Numbered from the stretch's first letter, positions 36,721 through 47,424 are shown. The stretch is DNA of 64,000 nt from Clostridium ljungdahlii DSM 13528 (GCF_000143685.1 NC_014328.1:1984001-2048000); one strand, 5' to 3'. Notes: a model not told the origin generated them from the letters alone. Translations and numbers: made by a program.

Positions 36721-38787
36721 ATGAATAAAAAGGTTATTGGAATAAAGGCAAGGATTTTAGTATCTTCAATGGTAGTTCTCTTGATAACTTTAGTAAGTAT
36801 TAGTAGTATTATAATTTATCAAATTAATAAAAAGGCTTATGAAGATTATTTTACTAATTCTAACGAGCAAATGAAAATCGTTTCTCAAGCAATTAACATT
36901 TTTTATGATCAAATTGACAAAAATATTGATATGTTAGCAAAAAATCCTGTGATAATGACAGTTGATAATAGTGTTACGACTTATAAAAATACAACTCAAG
37001 ATACTCCAATGAAACCTTCAGCTAAGGCAGGAATTGAACAGGAAATTTATAAAGTATTCGAGCAATATGCAAATAGCCACAAAGGTACAAGCTATGTATA
37101 TTTAGGAACAGAAGATGGAGGATATATACAATGGCCAGAAGAGAATATACCAGCAGGATTCGATCCTTCAAAAAGACCTTGGTTTAATGATGCAATGAAT
37201 AAAAAGGAAAGTGTTATTAGAACAGCTCCATACAGTTATAAGTCTCAACTGCTTACAAGTAATGCTCGTACATTTACTGATAAAAATGGCAAAATTATAG
37301 GTGCCATAGGAGTGGATGTACAGCAAACTAATATTAGCGATATGTTAAATAAAATGAAAATTGGTAAAACAGGGTATTCAATGATTGTGCATAGTAACGG
37401 ACTTATAATGGCAGATGGAAAAAATTCTAAAAACAATTTTAAAAAGGTTGGAGAAGTTGGTATTAATGGATTAGATAAGCTTTTAGCTAAAGACCCAAAA
37501 TCATTTGATGTTGTTGTTAATGGTGAAAAGTATATTGTTAATCCCTATAAAGTTGAAGGAACTGATTGGATATTAGCATCATTTATGACAGAAAAAGAGT
37601 TAGGAGCCAGTGCAAAAGCAATAGTAAATATAGTGATAGTTTCTGCAGTGGTCATGTTAATATTGGCAATTATTTTATTTAATTTTCTTTCGAGCAGTAT
37701 AACAAAGCCTATCTTAGCAGTGACAAAAAAAGTACAAGATTTTGCTAATTTGGATTTTTCAGTATGTGAAGAGTCAGATGAACTAAAATACTTAAACAGA
37801 AAAGATGAAGCAGGAGATATGGTGAGAGCCTTTGTAAGTATGAGAAAGAATGTATCAGAATTCATCATGAAAACTGCGGATTCAACAGAAAAAGTTGCAG
37901 CTTCATCGGAAGAGTTAACTGCTACTTCTGAACAAGCAGCTACTGCATCAAATGAAGTAAGTAAGGCTATTGAGGAAATTGCGAAAGGAGCTACTGATCA
38001 AGCTAAAGATACTCAAATGGCAGCTCATAATGTAGAGGATTTAGGTAATTTATTAGAAAAAGATTTAAATTATATTGAGGAATTGAATGTTGCAGCAGTT
38101 GAAATAGAAAGGCAAAAATCAGAAGGTTTTTCAATTTTGAAAGAGCTTGTTGAAAAAACTCAGAAAAATAATGATTCTGCAAATAGTGTTTATCATATTA
38201 TAATGAGTAATAATGAAAGTGCAGAAAAAATTCAAAATGCTAGCACTATGATTCAAAGTATTGCAGACCAGACAAATCTTTTAGCTTTAAATGCTGCAAT
38301 AGAAGCTGCAAGAGCAGGAGAAGCAGGTAAAGGCTTTGCAGTTGTTGCTGATGAAATAAGAAATCTTGCAGAACAATCAAATAATTTTACAAATGACATT
38401 AAAACAGTAATAACTGAATTAAAGGTAAAATCACAAAATGCAGTTGATTTGATGCAACAAACTAAGCAGATAATTGAGGAACAAGCTTCTAGTGTTGGAG
38501 AAACTGAAGGAAAATTTGAAGGAATAGCAGAGGCGATAGATTCTATAAAAACTGTAGTTAATAAACTTAATACTTCTGCCAATAAGATGACAGAAAATAA
38601 AGACAAAATCATTGAGGTAACTCAAAATTTATCTGCAATTTCTGAAGAGAATGCTGCTGGAACAGAACAAGCATCATCATCTGTGCAAGAACAAGTCACT
38701 ACAATTGAAGAAATTGCCAAAGCAGGAGAGAGCTTAGCTACAATTTCAGAAGAATTAAGAGTGTTAGTAGACAGATTTAAGGTCTAG
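36721..38787 (+). CDS. Transmembrane methyl-accepting chemotaxis protein with dCache sensor
   Basis: 688 residues: helix 1 (about 12-33), a large extracytoplasmic dCache-type domain (40-290, with [11 protein letters not shown] and [13 protein letters not shown]), helix 2 (about 299-322), HAMP, and a cytoplasmic MCP hairpin whose tip reads [28 protein letters not shown]. It would sense a small external molecule and signal to CheA/CheW. The start ATG follows AAGAAGGAAG. It has its own consensus promoter and terminator. Confidence 0.93.
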   Translation: MNKKVIGIKARILVSSMVVLLITLVSISSIIIYQINKKAYEDYFTNSNEQMKIVSQAINIFYDQIDKNIDMLAKNPVIMTVDNSVTTYKNTTQDTPMKPSAKAGIEQEIYKVFEQYANSHKGTSYVYLGTEDGGYIQWPEENIPAGFDPSKRPWFNDAMNKKESVIRTAPYSYKSQLLTSNARTFTDKNGKIIGAIGVDVQQTNISDMLNKMKIGKTGYSMIVHSNGLIMADGKNSKNNFKKVGEVGINGLDKLLAKDPKSFDVVVNGEKYIVNPYKVEGTDWILASFMTEKELGASAKAIVNIVIVSAVVMLILAIILFNFLSSSITKPILAVTKKVQDFANLDFSVCEESDELKYLNRKDEAGDMVRAFVSMRKNVSEFIMKTADSTEKVAASSEELTATSEQAATASNEVSKAIEEIAKGATDQAKDTQMAAHNVEDLGNLLEKDLNYIEELNVAAVEIERQKSEGFSILKELVEKTQKNNDSANSVYHIIMSNNESAEKIQNASTMIQSIADQTNLLALNAAIEAARAGEAGKGFAVVADEIRNLAEQSNNFTNDIKTVITELKVKSQNAVDLMQQTKQIIEEQASSVGETEGKFEGIAEAIDSIKTVVNKLNTSANKMTENKDKIIEVTQNLSAISEENAAGTEQASSSVQEQVTTIEEIAKAGESLATISEELRVLVDRFKV

Positions 38788-38833
38788 AAAAAAACTCTAT
38801 ACCAATTATATTTAAATCAAATTTTTTAAATTT

Positions 38834-38886
38834 AATGCACAAAGGGGGATGAAAGTTGGAAAATATAACTTCCCTTTTGTGCATTA
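38834..38886 (+). terminator. Terminator after the chemoreceptor
   Basis: AATGCACAAAGGG (from 38834) pairs with TCCCTTTTGTGCATT-type sequence ending near 38886. The loop is about 22 nt. Confidence 0.7.
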
Positions 38887-39148
38887 AGTTATATTTTTGA
38901 CAAATAGTACTATATATAAGTAATTGAGAAACCAACTGATAATAAATTTACTAGAATGTTAAGTAAGAAAATTATGATAAAACAGCAACACAGTTCCTTC
39001 CTTTGTAAATATGTTAATAACAGTAATTACGCAACATAAAAAGAACATTGAAAATTTGTTACTTTGGCTGATAAGTAAAAAATTGTTTATATAAGTGATG
39101 TATTAGTCTATAATATAATAAAAGTATTATTTGTTGGAGGAATTATTT

Positions 39149-39264
39149 TTGAAGGCGTCTTTTCCGAACGAAAAAATAATGACATACAGCCATCAATTAG
39201 TGATATTTATTATAATTTAGATGAATTGAGAGAATGCGTTGAGAAAATACGATATTTGATATAG
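39149..39264 (+). pseudogene. Small ORF with a single-base frameshift
   Basis: A TTG start 8 nt after GGAGG opens a frame (KASFPNEK) that shifts at a run of six A residues (39171-39176). One more A would give a 38-residue protein ending DIYYNLDELRECVEKIRYLI. It resembles no family I can name. It may be a decayed gene or an assembly error. Confidence 0.35.
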
Positions 39265-39284
39265 TATATGATTAAAGGATTAGG

Positions 39285-39330
39285 TAACAGAATCCCATAT
39301 TTAACATTGCCACAGCATTGAATTCTGTTA
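39285..39330 (-). terminator. Possible terminator of the 39357 gene
   Basis: TAACAGAAT (39285-39293) and ATTCTGTTA (39322-39330) form a 9-bp stem. Few T residues follow on the minus strand. Confidence 0.4.
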
Positions 39331-39356
39331 TCATTTTCTATAACATATTTCTATTA

Positions 39357-40976
39357 TTATTTTTTCTTTTTTCTAAATAAAATTGCCCGGCTCCAGATAA
39401 CATCAAAGATAGCTGGGGCAACATTTGTTTCCGGGTTTGCATAAATCCTGAAGCCTACATAAGCGTCCTCATTGTTATCAACACCATATGCTGATCCAGA
39501 GGGGTTACCGGTACTGTAGGGTATTATAACTTCGTTACCTTCCTCAACTTTTCTTGCCATCTTTACTGCATAATAGCATTTCGAGTTTTTATAATCTTTA
39601 GGAAAATACTCGGTAGCAGGATACTTTAACTCATCTGTAATATTGGCTCCTGCAACGCCGTTCCAGTATTCTTCGCCGTAAAAACTTATGTTGAAAAATG
39701 TTGCAAATTCAGCTTGTACGTGATCAACGCCATATAGTATCACAAAATCTTCATCGGTTTCTAATTGGAAATTGTCTGTTCTTATATAGAGCCCATCTCT
39801 GTTGTCATAATACACAGGAACATCCTGTAATATTCCCTCATAACCATCAAGTATCCAGAGTTTTGAATCCAGATCCACAGGTTTATATTCTTCATTTTGA
39901 TATTTCTCAATTATCTCATTTCGCAGGTAATTAAGTTCATTTCTTGCATAAGGAACTACCTGGAATTCAGTGGTACCAGTTTCATGCATTTTAAGGTTCG
40001 GTATTGGCCAGAGATTTGTATAGGAATAAGGAGTTTTTGGAGTAATACGTAATACCTTCACATAGTTTTTAAGGTTATTGATATAATTCCAGCCAGCATC
40101 ATGATCTAACCAAATTGCAGCTCTCATTATAAACGAGAAAGTATCTTTTCCCTTTTCAAGCCCAATGTTCGTAAGTCCCATAGGAATGTTGTCGTCATTC
40201 ATAATACCGGGATTAAATCCTGATTTAATTAGAGCATCACGCATTTGCTCGTTAATGCCTTTGTCTGCAGTTGTAATGATGATAGTAGAGCTGTTAAACG
40301 GATCTCCAGGGGAACCATAAGGTGTATTATCAGTCCAGATATTATGGTTATTGATTTGATCACCCATGCTGGCACCGATGTTGTGATAAAAACCAGTATA
40401 GTCATTGCCTACCGTAATAGTATTACTGTAATCTTTTGACGGTTCGTTTTCTATAAATCCAAGGTAGCTTTTGTAACTAAAGTTATATGCGGTTGGAGGG
40501 GTCTTTCCAATTAATACAATAGCTTCATCAGCACGCAGCTTATAGTCTAAACCAGGTGCTGCGTATTCTATATTAGCTGGATAATTATTAGGATTATTAG
40601 GATTATAGCCTTTTGGAGGTTTCTGAGCCGGAGATGGATCTTGGTTTGGTGCCGGTGGAAGGAGATAGGTTGCATATGGAGCACCTGCATTGTTTGCAAA
40701 TGCGGTGTCAATTATACCTTCACTGACTAGCTTTAGTATATCAAAATACTTCAGTTTACCCTCCTGAACAATAAAACCTCTGTCTTCTAATGTAGAGATA
40801 AAACCTGTTATCTTTGTATCCTCAGCATTTGTATAATTAGAGAATTGTCTCGAGAAGTTTCGGTTATACATTGGGGTATTAACGCAGTAAGGGCATGAAT
40901 ACGTTTTGCAACTATTACACATGGTGGAAGAACTATACGATGGAGTATTAAAGTAGTAAGAATGTGTCTTATGCAT
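39357..40976 (-). CDS. 539-residue protein of unknown family, G+C-richer than neighbours
   Basis: I do not recognise this protein. The N-terminus is Ser/Tyr/Cys-rich with CNSCKTYSCPYC (two CxxC-like pairs). A Pro/Asn-rich linker follows (PPAPNQDPSPAQKPPKGYNP). Then comes a large domain with ADEAIVLIGKTPPTAYNFS, IITTADKGINEQM and EDFVILYGVDHV segments, ending in Lys residues. No signal peptide or membrane helix. ATG 40976 follows AAAGGA; the TTG at 40994 overlaps that site. Two sampled 60-nt lines (39421, 40141) are 40-42% G+C versus 30% in the next gene (line 41401), which suggests acquisition by transfer. Confidence 0.7.
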   Translation of the reverse strand: MHKTHSYYFNTPSYSSSTMCNSCKTYSCPYCVNTPMYNRNFSRQFSNYTNAEDTKITGFISTLEDRGFIVQEGKLKYFDILKLVSEGIIDTAFANNAGAPYATYLLPPAPNQDPSPAQKPPKGYNPNNPNNYPANIEYAAPGLDYKLRADEAIVLIGKTPPTAYNFSYKSYLGFIENEPSKDYSNTITVGNDYTGFYHNIGASMGDQINNHNIWTDNTPYGSPGDPFNSSTIIITTADKGINEQMRDALIKSGFNPGIMNDDNIPMGLTNIGLEKGKDTFSFIMRAAIWLDHDAGWNYINNLKNYVKVLRITPKTPYSYTNLWPIPNLKMHETGTTEFQVVPYARNELNYLRNEIIEKYQNEEYKPVDLDSKLWILDGYEGILQDVPVYYDNRDGLYIRTDNFQLETDEDFVILYGVDHVQAEFATFFNISFYGEEYWNGVAGANITDELKYPATEYFPKDYKNSKCYYAVKMARKVEEGNEVIIPYSTGNPSGSAYGVDNNEDAYVGFRIYANPETNVAPAIFDVIWSRAILFRKKKK

Positions 40977-41378
40977 ATTATAAATTCCTTTCAAAGACTT
41001 TTTATCATCTTATGTTAAGTGAGTAAAATATGTGCACTAATATGTATAAATGATACGTTCTTGTGGTTATATCCAAAATGAGGAAAAAACTTGAAATAAA
41101 ACTTGAAATAATGTATTATCAAATAGTCATCGGATAAAAGTAGACAAAAACTGAAATAAAAAAAGTGAAGAAGATATAGAAGAAAATCTTAAGCAAAGAG
41201 CTTGAAAAAATCAATAGATTTTTTTATTGTATAAGAACATATTATAGACAAAAGTTAGTAATACGAATGGTTTGAAGCCCTTGAATGTATATACATTCGA
41301 GGGCCTTCGTATGTGAAAGAGGACAGCAAGAGGATTTGAATTGAATCTTTAAGAAGATTAATTAGAGGGGGATACATT
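40977..41378. other. Intergenic region with tandem short repeats and a hairpin
   Basis: No gene seen. It contains a short tandem AAACTTGAAAT-type repeat (about 41089-41112) and a strong inverted repeat (41273-41308, GAAGCCCTTGAATGTAT and its near-complement) without a T-run, upstream of the radical SAM gene. Confidence 0.5.
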
Positions 41379-42503
41379 ATGAAAATTTCAAAGAAAGATG
41401 CACTAAAATGGTTTGAATTTTTTTCGATATTACCAGAGGATGAAGAAGTTATGACAAAACAACAAGAAATCATTTACGCTACCTTTGCACAAATTGAAGC
41501 AGCAATTGATCATAGAAATGATACGTTAATGTCGGAAATTAGAGGTTTGAAAACTTTAAAGAATAGAACTTTTTTTGTGGGAAGTGAAAGCAAATTTCCC
41601 AAAGGATGTCGTTCTTGTTTGCTTGGAACTGGTTTGAGTGCAATTAGGAAAACGAACAAATGTAATTTAAAGTGTAAGTTCTGTTATGATTATGGAGAGA
41701 TAGAAGATATGCCTCCAATTGGTGAAGGTATGTGGGAAATTGGAGGAACAAAATTTTATGAGAAGGATATAGATTTACTTCTTTCCATCCACCAGAAACC
41801 TACAGGCATTTCTTACGTTTATTTAGAGCCATTTATGGAAATTGAAAAATACTATTTTATAATAAAGAAATTTAGTGATGCAGGGATTTATCAACATCTA
41901 TATACAAATGGTACTTTAGCTTCGGAAGAGACATTGAAAGCATTAGGTGAAGCTGGTCTTGATGAGATACGTTTTAACCTGGGTGCCACTAATTGCTCAG
42001 ACAAAGTTATTGAAAATATTGCAATAGCAAAAAAATATATTAAAAATGTGGGTATTGAAACTCCAATGACTCCTGAGTTTTTCAAAGCTTTTTTTGAGAA
42101 AAAGCAAGCAATCTTAGATACAAAACTTGATTTTATAAATTGTGCAGAATTACATTTAAATGAGAATAACATAGACAATTATTATGGGGAAAACATGTAT
42201 ATTGCAAGGCAGGGCTATATATCTCCAATTTGGAGTAGGGAATTAACTTTGAAATTTATGAAAATAGCCGATGAAGAAAACTGGGATTTAGCAGTTCATG
42301 ACTGCTCAAATCATACAAAGTTTGCCAGAGGCTTAAACTTGAGCAGCAAAGAGGGCAAGTGGTTTGGAGCTAGTGACTATGCCTGTGAGTTTCCTAGGAT
42401 ACCATACAAGATATTTTTACCAATACTGCGTGATGACAATTTTAAATTTTTAAGTGAAGAAGAATTGCCTGAGGGCTATAAACCAGGAGAGTTGATTTTT
42501 TAG
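41379..42503 (+). CDS. Radical SAM enzyme of unknown reaction
   Basis: 374 residues. The 4Fe-4S motif CX3CX2C is present as KCNLKCKFCYDYGE (Cys about 104, 108 and 111). An earlier GCRSCLLGTG pair may bind a further metal. GISYVYLEPFMEI, HLYTNGTLASEETLKAL and LDEIRFNLGA form the expected partial TIM barrel. The C-terminal half is specific to an uncharacterised clade. No precursor peptide is evident directly beside it. ATG start after GAGGGGG. The next gene, with HExxH, is 157 nt downstream and may be separately transcribed. Confidence 0.85.
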   Translation: MKISKKDALKWFEFFSILPEDEEVMTKQQEIIYATFAQIEAAIDHRNDTLMSEIRGLKTLKNRTFFVGSESKFPKGCRSCLLGTGLSAIRKTNKCNLKCKFCYDYGEIEDMPPIGEGMWEIGGTKFYEKDIDLLLSIHQKPTGISYVYLEPFMEIEKYYFIIKKFSDAGIYQHLYTNGTLASEETLKALGEAGLDEIRFNLGATNCSDKVIENIAIAKKYIKNVGIETPMTPEFFKAFFEKKQAILDTKLDFINCAELHLNENNIDNYYGENMYIARQGYISPIWSRELTLKFMKIADEENWDLAVHDCSNHTKFARGLNLSSKEGKWFGASDYACEFPRIPYKIFLPILRDDNFKFLSEEELPEGYKPGELIF

Positions 42504-42660
42504 AAGAGAAAATATAGATAGGGAGAGTTTTTGAGTATTAGTGATGCACTTGAGAGCTTTTTTTATGTTTAAATATGCTTTTTAGTTTAGGCATTACCAC
42601 GTAAAAATATGCTATAATTTCCTTAGATATAAAAAATATATATAAATGGGGATGTTTATC

Positions 42661-43635
42661 ATGAAATTGCAGAAAGAAAATTTAAGTAGTGAAATCTTGA
42701 AGTTATACGAAGAAGTAACAAAGAGTTTAGAAGGGAGAACGCTGCAAGTAGTAATGCAAAGACCTCCTATTGGTAACAGTGAAGCTCAATATATTCATAA
42801 TGATAAAGGCAATTTTGAAATATATATTACTCCAGAATTATATTCAGATTATATCTTCTCTCATGAATTATTACATGTTTATATTGCAGCTAATGGCACC
42901 TTACCTATATTAACTTCTTTTGATAAAAATGCTGATGAGACAAGTAAGTCTTTGGTATTATTGTTAAATGGTATAACTCAGCATAAGTGGATAATGAATG
43001 AGCAAAGGCGTAGAAATATATTGGGTGAAAAAGAATTTTTTAAATCTAAGCTTACTAATTTAATGGATATGTCATACAATGAGTCAAGCATAGCAAGTGA
43101 AAATTTTAATATAATAAATACTATATATGAATTCATTAATAACTATTATGAACATATTAATACCATTGAAGAAAGTTTAGGCAAAAAGTATCCTTTATCA
43201 TTAGCCTATGCAAAAGAATTATTTGAGGAGCAATCAAATTATGACTTAAGTTCTCCATTTTATGCTAGAAGGTATATTGTTAGAATTATTAATAAATGGA
43301 TTGAGTGGTTTGCTAAAGATGGCCAACAGCATGATTTTTTAAAAAGGGAAATTGTTGTAAAACCAGTTTTTAGTGAAAGACAACTAAACACAGTAGCAGA
43401 AGCTGTATTAGGCATGGACAGACGAAATGATGGTGCTTATTGTTTTTATACTAAAGTTGATAATCAAAAATGTTGTCCAAATTTCAAACCTAATATTAAT
43501 TCATTGGATCAGGGAAAGAAAATACTTAATGTAAATGTTTTAAGTCTATTATTAGACAAATTGGAATTACCATATTATATAGATGATAGAAAAGGTAATT
43601 GGATCCGAAAGAATTGCCGAGTATTAGCTTATTAG
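42661..43635 (+). CDS. Putative HExxH zinc metallopeptidase-like protein
   Basis: 324 residues with HELLH at about residues 69-73 (FSHELLHVYIA), the signature of gluzincin/minigluzincin peptidases. A helical middle part follows (NIINTIYEFINNYYEH). A C-terminal Cys pair (NQKCCPNF) may bind metal. No signal peptide, so it is cytoplasmic. ATG 42661 follows GGGGA; the upstream ATG at 42646 adds five residues without a site. Substrate unknown. The family assignment rests only on the motif. Confidence 0.6.
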   Translation: MKLQKENLSSEILKLYEEVTKSLEGRTLQVVMQRPPIGNSEAQYIHNDKGNFEIYITPELYSDYIFSHELLHVYIAANGTLPILTSFDKNADETSKSLVLLLNGITQHKWIMNEQRRRNILGEKEFFKSKLTNLMDMSYNESSIASENFNIINTIYEFINNYYEHINTIEESLGKKYPLSLAYAKELFEEQSNYDLSSPFYARRYIVRIINKWIEWFAKDGQQHDFLKREIVVKPVFSERQLNTVAEAVLGMDRRNDGAYCFYTKVDNQKCCPNFKPNINSLDQGKKILNVNVLSLLLDKLELPYYIDDRKGNWIRKNCRVLAY

Positions 43636-43648
43636 ACTATTGCATTAT

Positions 43649-43680
43649 ATATAGGGATGGCTAATTAGCTGTCCCTATAT
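43649..43680 (+). terminator. Terminator after the HExxH gene
   Basis: ATATAGGGATGGCT (43649-43662) pairs with AGCTGTCCCTATAT (43667-43680), with two wobbles. Confidence 0.7.
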
Positions 43681-43703
43681 TTAAAGAAGGTTAAGGAGGA
43701 AAA

Positions 43704-44980
43704 ATGAAAATTATTAAATATGTAAATAACTATAATATGGTTAGCAAATTCAAAAATGTAATTTTAATGACAGCTATTTTTAGTCTTTTTTTTCTAATAT
43801 CCTTTAATGTACAGGCAGCAAGCTTTACAGATAATCAAACAGTAGATTCTAATAAAACATGGACAATTAAATTTACAAGTGATATTGGATTTGACGATTT
43901 GACTAAACAAGGTATAACAGTAACAGACAGTAAAGGCACTAAAGTAAATGTAGGATTACAGCTGGGACAAGATGGCAGAACAATTACAGTGACAGCTCCA
44001 AAAGGTGGATATACAGCAGGGAAAAGTTATATATTGAACATTGGAAATAAGGTACATTCTACAAAAGGTAAGGTTTTGAATAAAGAATACAAATTGAACT
44101 TTAACATTAAGAGTAATGAAAATAGGATGTTGAGCGGAAAAAAGATTAAATCAGGTAATTTATCTACAGATTATAACATTAAACAAGCCTTAAAGGTAAG
44201 GATATAAACATAATATTAGAGCCCTATCCTTGGATCGCTGAAGGCACACAAAATGAGACAAAGTGGAATCCTGATAATATAAGCACTTTCTTTTCAAATT
44301 GGAAGGTAAATGTACTCAAACCATTAATAGACGATATTGCAAATCCATATAATGTAGATGCACTAAACATAGGAAGTAACTTTGTAAATATAGAACCCGA
44401 AGAAAAGAATTGGTGTGATACTATAGATTATGTTAGAACATATTATAAAGGATTAGTAACTTATAGAACTAATAGGTGGGATACAGCATCTTTTGATCCT
44501 AAAAGTATTACTGACTATAAAAATAAGCTAAATAATAAGCTGTTTTCAAAATTAGATTTTATATCTATTGCAGCTTATTTTGAGCTTACAAATAATGATA
44601 CAAATACCGTTGAAAATCTTGTAAGCGCAATAGAATGTTCTCAGGCAGAACCTAATAAAGGACAAGTCAGAAATCAAAATATAAAACGAGAAATAAAAAA
44701 CTTTTATGATAAATGGAATAAACCTATTTTCTTTGGAGAACTTGGATTCCCTAAGACTAACGGGGCTTCTATTCATCCATGGGATTCAGGAAAAAATAAG
44801 ATTGTAAATAACAGTGAGCAAGCTAGGTGCTTTGAGGCTTACAAGATAGAGTTTGAGAATGAACCGTGGGTTCTAGGGTTCTCTGTATTTGCAATAGGTA
44901 GCCAAGAGGGAGAAAAAAGCTATTATCCTAGTGAAGAAAGTACATCAGTTATCAGAAGTTGGTATAGTAAGGAACAGTAG
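43704..44980 (+). pseudogene. Frameshifted secreted SbsA-Ig / glycoside hydrolase (GH113-like) gene
   Basis: The first 168 codons encode a signal peptide (to about NVQAA) and a bacterial Ig-like (Big_5/SbsA) domain. The frame breaks near 44191. One extra A in the TAAAGG run would join it to a second frame that continues to 44980 with INIILEPYPWIAEGT, WNPDNISTFFSNWK, a YKGLVTYRTNRWD strand and FFGELGFPKTNG, TIM-barrel glycoside hydrolase features. The first beta-alpha units of the barrel seem missing, so there may also be an internal deletion. Start ATG after AAGGAGG. Confidence 0.7.
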
Positions 44981-45080
44981 GTAAATTATTTTTGCTAAAT
45001 ATCAAGTAAGAAAGATTAAGTGAACATTTCAATATTTATTTAGTATTATAATAGTGGTTAAAAATATAAGGAGAAGGTTT

Positions 45081-45722
45081 ATGTTTTATTGTCCATATGC
45101 TCGTAGAATAAATAATTATTATAGGGCTAATCAAATGAATTCTTCTATTAGGGTATTTCATGCTGCACCTAATGCACCAGCTGTAGATGTTTATGCCAAT
45201 GGAGAGCTTATCGTAAAAAATCTTTCCTATAAGGAACTCTCACAGTATATTTCTGTTGCTTCTGGCAGCTACAATATTATGGTTTATCCCTCAGGACAAA
45301 TGACAAACCCTGTTATAAATACTAATTTAAATATTCCTGGAAATACTGTATTTAATGCAGCTGTAATAGGAACTCTTCCTAATATTAGCTTATACCCTAT
45401 ACAGGAACCAACTACTGCTCAGAACTTTGGCAGACCTTGTGTAAGATTTGTTCATCTTTCTCCAAATGCACCAGCTGTTGATATAAAGTTGTCTGATGGC
45501 ACAAAGGTATTTACTGATGTTGGTTATAAAGGTATTACAGATTATGCCTGTGTTCCTACAGGAACGTATACTTTCACAGTTAGTCCTACTGGCAGGGAGA
45601 ATATAGTATTAACTGTTCCAAATGTTAAATTGGATCCTAATAATTACTATACCTTGTATGCAGTTGGTCTGGTTGGAAAATCTCCAGCTTTAGAAGTTAT
45701 GTTAGTGCCAGAACCAAGATAA
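45081..45722 (+). CDS. DUF4397 repeat protein
   Basis: 213 residues with two DUF4397 repeats: SIRVFHAAPNAPAVDVYANG (residues about 22-41) and CVRFVHLSPNAPAVDIKLSDG (residues about 122-142), each followed by beta strands of the type SGSYNIMVYP/TGTYTFTVSP. It has no signal peptide and an aromatic, Arg-rich N-terminus, like spore-surface versions in clostridia; a coat location is inference. ATG 45081 follows AAGGAGAAGG. Monocistronic. Confidence 0.85.
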   Translation: MFYCPYARRINNYYRANQMNSSIRVFHAAPNAPAVDVYANGELIVKNLSYKELSQYISVASGSYNIMVYPSGQMTNPVINTNLNIPGNTVFNAAVIGTLPNISLYPIQEPTTAQNFGRPCVRFVHLSPNAPAVDIKLSDGTKVFTDVGYKGITDYACVPTGTYTFTVSPTGRENIVLTVPNVKLDPNNYYTLYAVGLVGKSPALEVMLVPEPR

Positions 45723-45840
45723 AATAATTAGGAAGTGCATTATTACGAGTATAATAAGCAAGGTACTTTATAGAATTTCTATAGAAGGTGGAGGAATAGT
45801 AAAAAAAAGGTTTAATAGACAAACACAAAATTGTAGAAAG

Positions 45841-47424
45841 GTGAATGAAAAAGTACTATTTAAAATATTAAAATCAAATGCTAAAAGTGAAATAGGGATT
45901 AAGTTTAATTTTAAAGATATTAAGTCCATAGATGATTTTAAAAAACAAGTTCCACTAACACAATATGGATATTATGAAAGCTATATAGAGCGAATGGCAA
46001 ATGGTCAAAAGAATATTTTAACAAGTGACAATGTGGAATACTTTGGCCATACATCAGGAACTACAGGTAAACAAAAATTAATTCCTTGTACTAAAAGAGG
46101 TAGAAAAATTGCTTCAAAGTATATGGCACTTCTTATTAATAAATATTCTTATGATAACTTTAAGGAAAATTGGAATTATGGAAAAGGATTAATGATAGCT
46201 GATATAGTTATGACAACTTACACTAAAGGTGGGATTCCAATATGCTCTGCTACTTCTGGAGGAATGAATGGTATAAAGTATATATTGCCATATTTATATA
46301 CTTCGCCACTAGAAGTTATGACAATAAAAGATAGGGAAGATGCTCTTTACCTTCACTTATTATTTGCGTTAGAAGAAGTTAAACTTTTATATATAAGTGG
46401 GGTTTTTATCTCCAATATTTTAGATTTATTTAGAGTCTTGGAGAGTAAATATGAAAGTTTAGTAAGGGATATAAGAAGAGGATGCATAAGGAGCAGCTTA
46501 AATATTGATGAAAATACTAGAATAAATTTAAATAAGCATCTTTCACCTAATGCCAGTAGGGCTGATCAATTAGAGAGAGAATTTAAGAAAGGATTTAAGG
46601 GGATAAGCGTTAGAATATGGCCTAATATGGCCTATATTGCTACAGTAACTGGAGCAAACTTTTCAATATATGATGATAAAGTTAACTATTATACTAATTC
46701 ACTCCCAATCTATTCTCCAGGTTATGCTGCTACGGAAGCTATGATTGGAATTAATCCTTATGTAAATAAGATAAGATATGTAATTATTCCTGACACTGTT
46801 TTTTATGAGTTTATTCCTATTAAAGAGAAAAATAAAAAAAGCGAGGATACCTTTTGCTTAGATGAATTAGAAATAGGAGAAAAATATGAAATAGTTATTA
46901 CTAATTATGCAGGCCTTTATAGATACAGAATGGGTGATGTTATTAAGGTGGTGGATTTTTATAATAATTGTCCAGAAATTGAATTTTTATATAGGAAAAA
47001 TCAAGTACTTAATATGGCAGCAGAAAAGACTAATGAAGAACAATTGACTAATGCAATAAGAAATACAATGAAAAAATTAGACTTAAACCTAGTAGATTAT
47101 ACTACGATACCAGATAACTCAATTACACCTGGAAGGTACAGTTTTTATTTTGAATTTAAAAATAATATACCTAATTATAAAGTCAAGCTATTAGAAGAGA
47201 CATTGGATTATGAAATAAGAAAATCAAACTTGGCCTATGATAGAGCAAGGAATAATAAGAGATTAGGTAGGGTAAAAGTAATGCTTTTGGCACCAAACAC
47301 TTTTAACTTAGTAAAGGAATCCTTGTTTAATAAAGGAGTATCAAAAAATCAAATTAAGATTCCAAGAGTTGCAATTAATAATAGAAATATATTAAATATT
47401 GTTAATAAATCAAAAATACTGTAG
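45841..47424 (+). CDS. GH3 auxin-responsive-promoter family acyl-adenylate enzyme
   Basis: 527 residues. The ATP-binding motif GHTSGTTGKQKLIPCT, then YAATEAMIGIN and the YRMGDVIKVV hinge are those of the GH3 family. In plants it couples amino acids to acyl substrates via an adenylate; in bacteria the product is mostly unknown. The GTG at 45841 overlaps AAAGG. The frame is open about 14 codons upstream with family-like residues (FNRQTQNCRK) after GGTGGAGGA but no ATG/GTG/TTG, so the real start may be a rare codon near 45796-45799. Confidence 0.85.
   Translation: MNEKVLFKILKSNAKSEIGIKFNFKDIKSIDDFKKQVPLTQYGYYESYIERMANGQKNILTSDNVEYFGHTSGTTGKQKLIPCTKRGRKIASKYMALLINKYSYDNFKENWNYGKGLMIADIVMTTYTKGGIPICSATSGGMNGIKYILPYLYTSPLEVMTIKDREDALYLHLLFALEEVKLLYISGVFISNILDLFRVLESKYESLVRDIRRGCIRSSLNIDENTRINLNKHLSPNASRADQLEREFKKGFKGISVRIWPNMAYIATVTGANFSIYDDKVNYYTNSLPIYSPGYAATEAMIGINPYVNKIRYVIIPDTVFYEFIPIKEKNKKSEDTFCLDELEIGEKYEIVITNYAGLYRYRMGDVIKVVDFYNNCPEIEFLYRKNQVLNMAAEKTNEEQLTNAIRNTMKKLDLNLVDYTTIPDNSITPGRYSFYFEFKNNIPNYKVKLLEETLDYEIRKSNLAYDRARNNKRLGRVKVMLLAPNTFNLVKESLFNKGVSKNQIKIPRVAINNRNILNIVNKSKIL

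Noticed and set aside
39149..39264. Spo0E-like phosphatase remnant
   Set aside because: The reconstructed 38 residues lack the SQxLD motif of that family.
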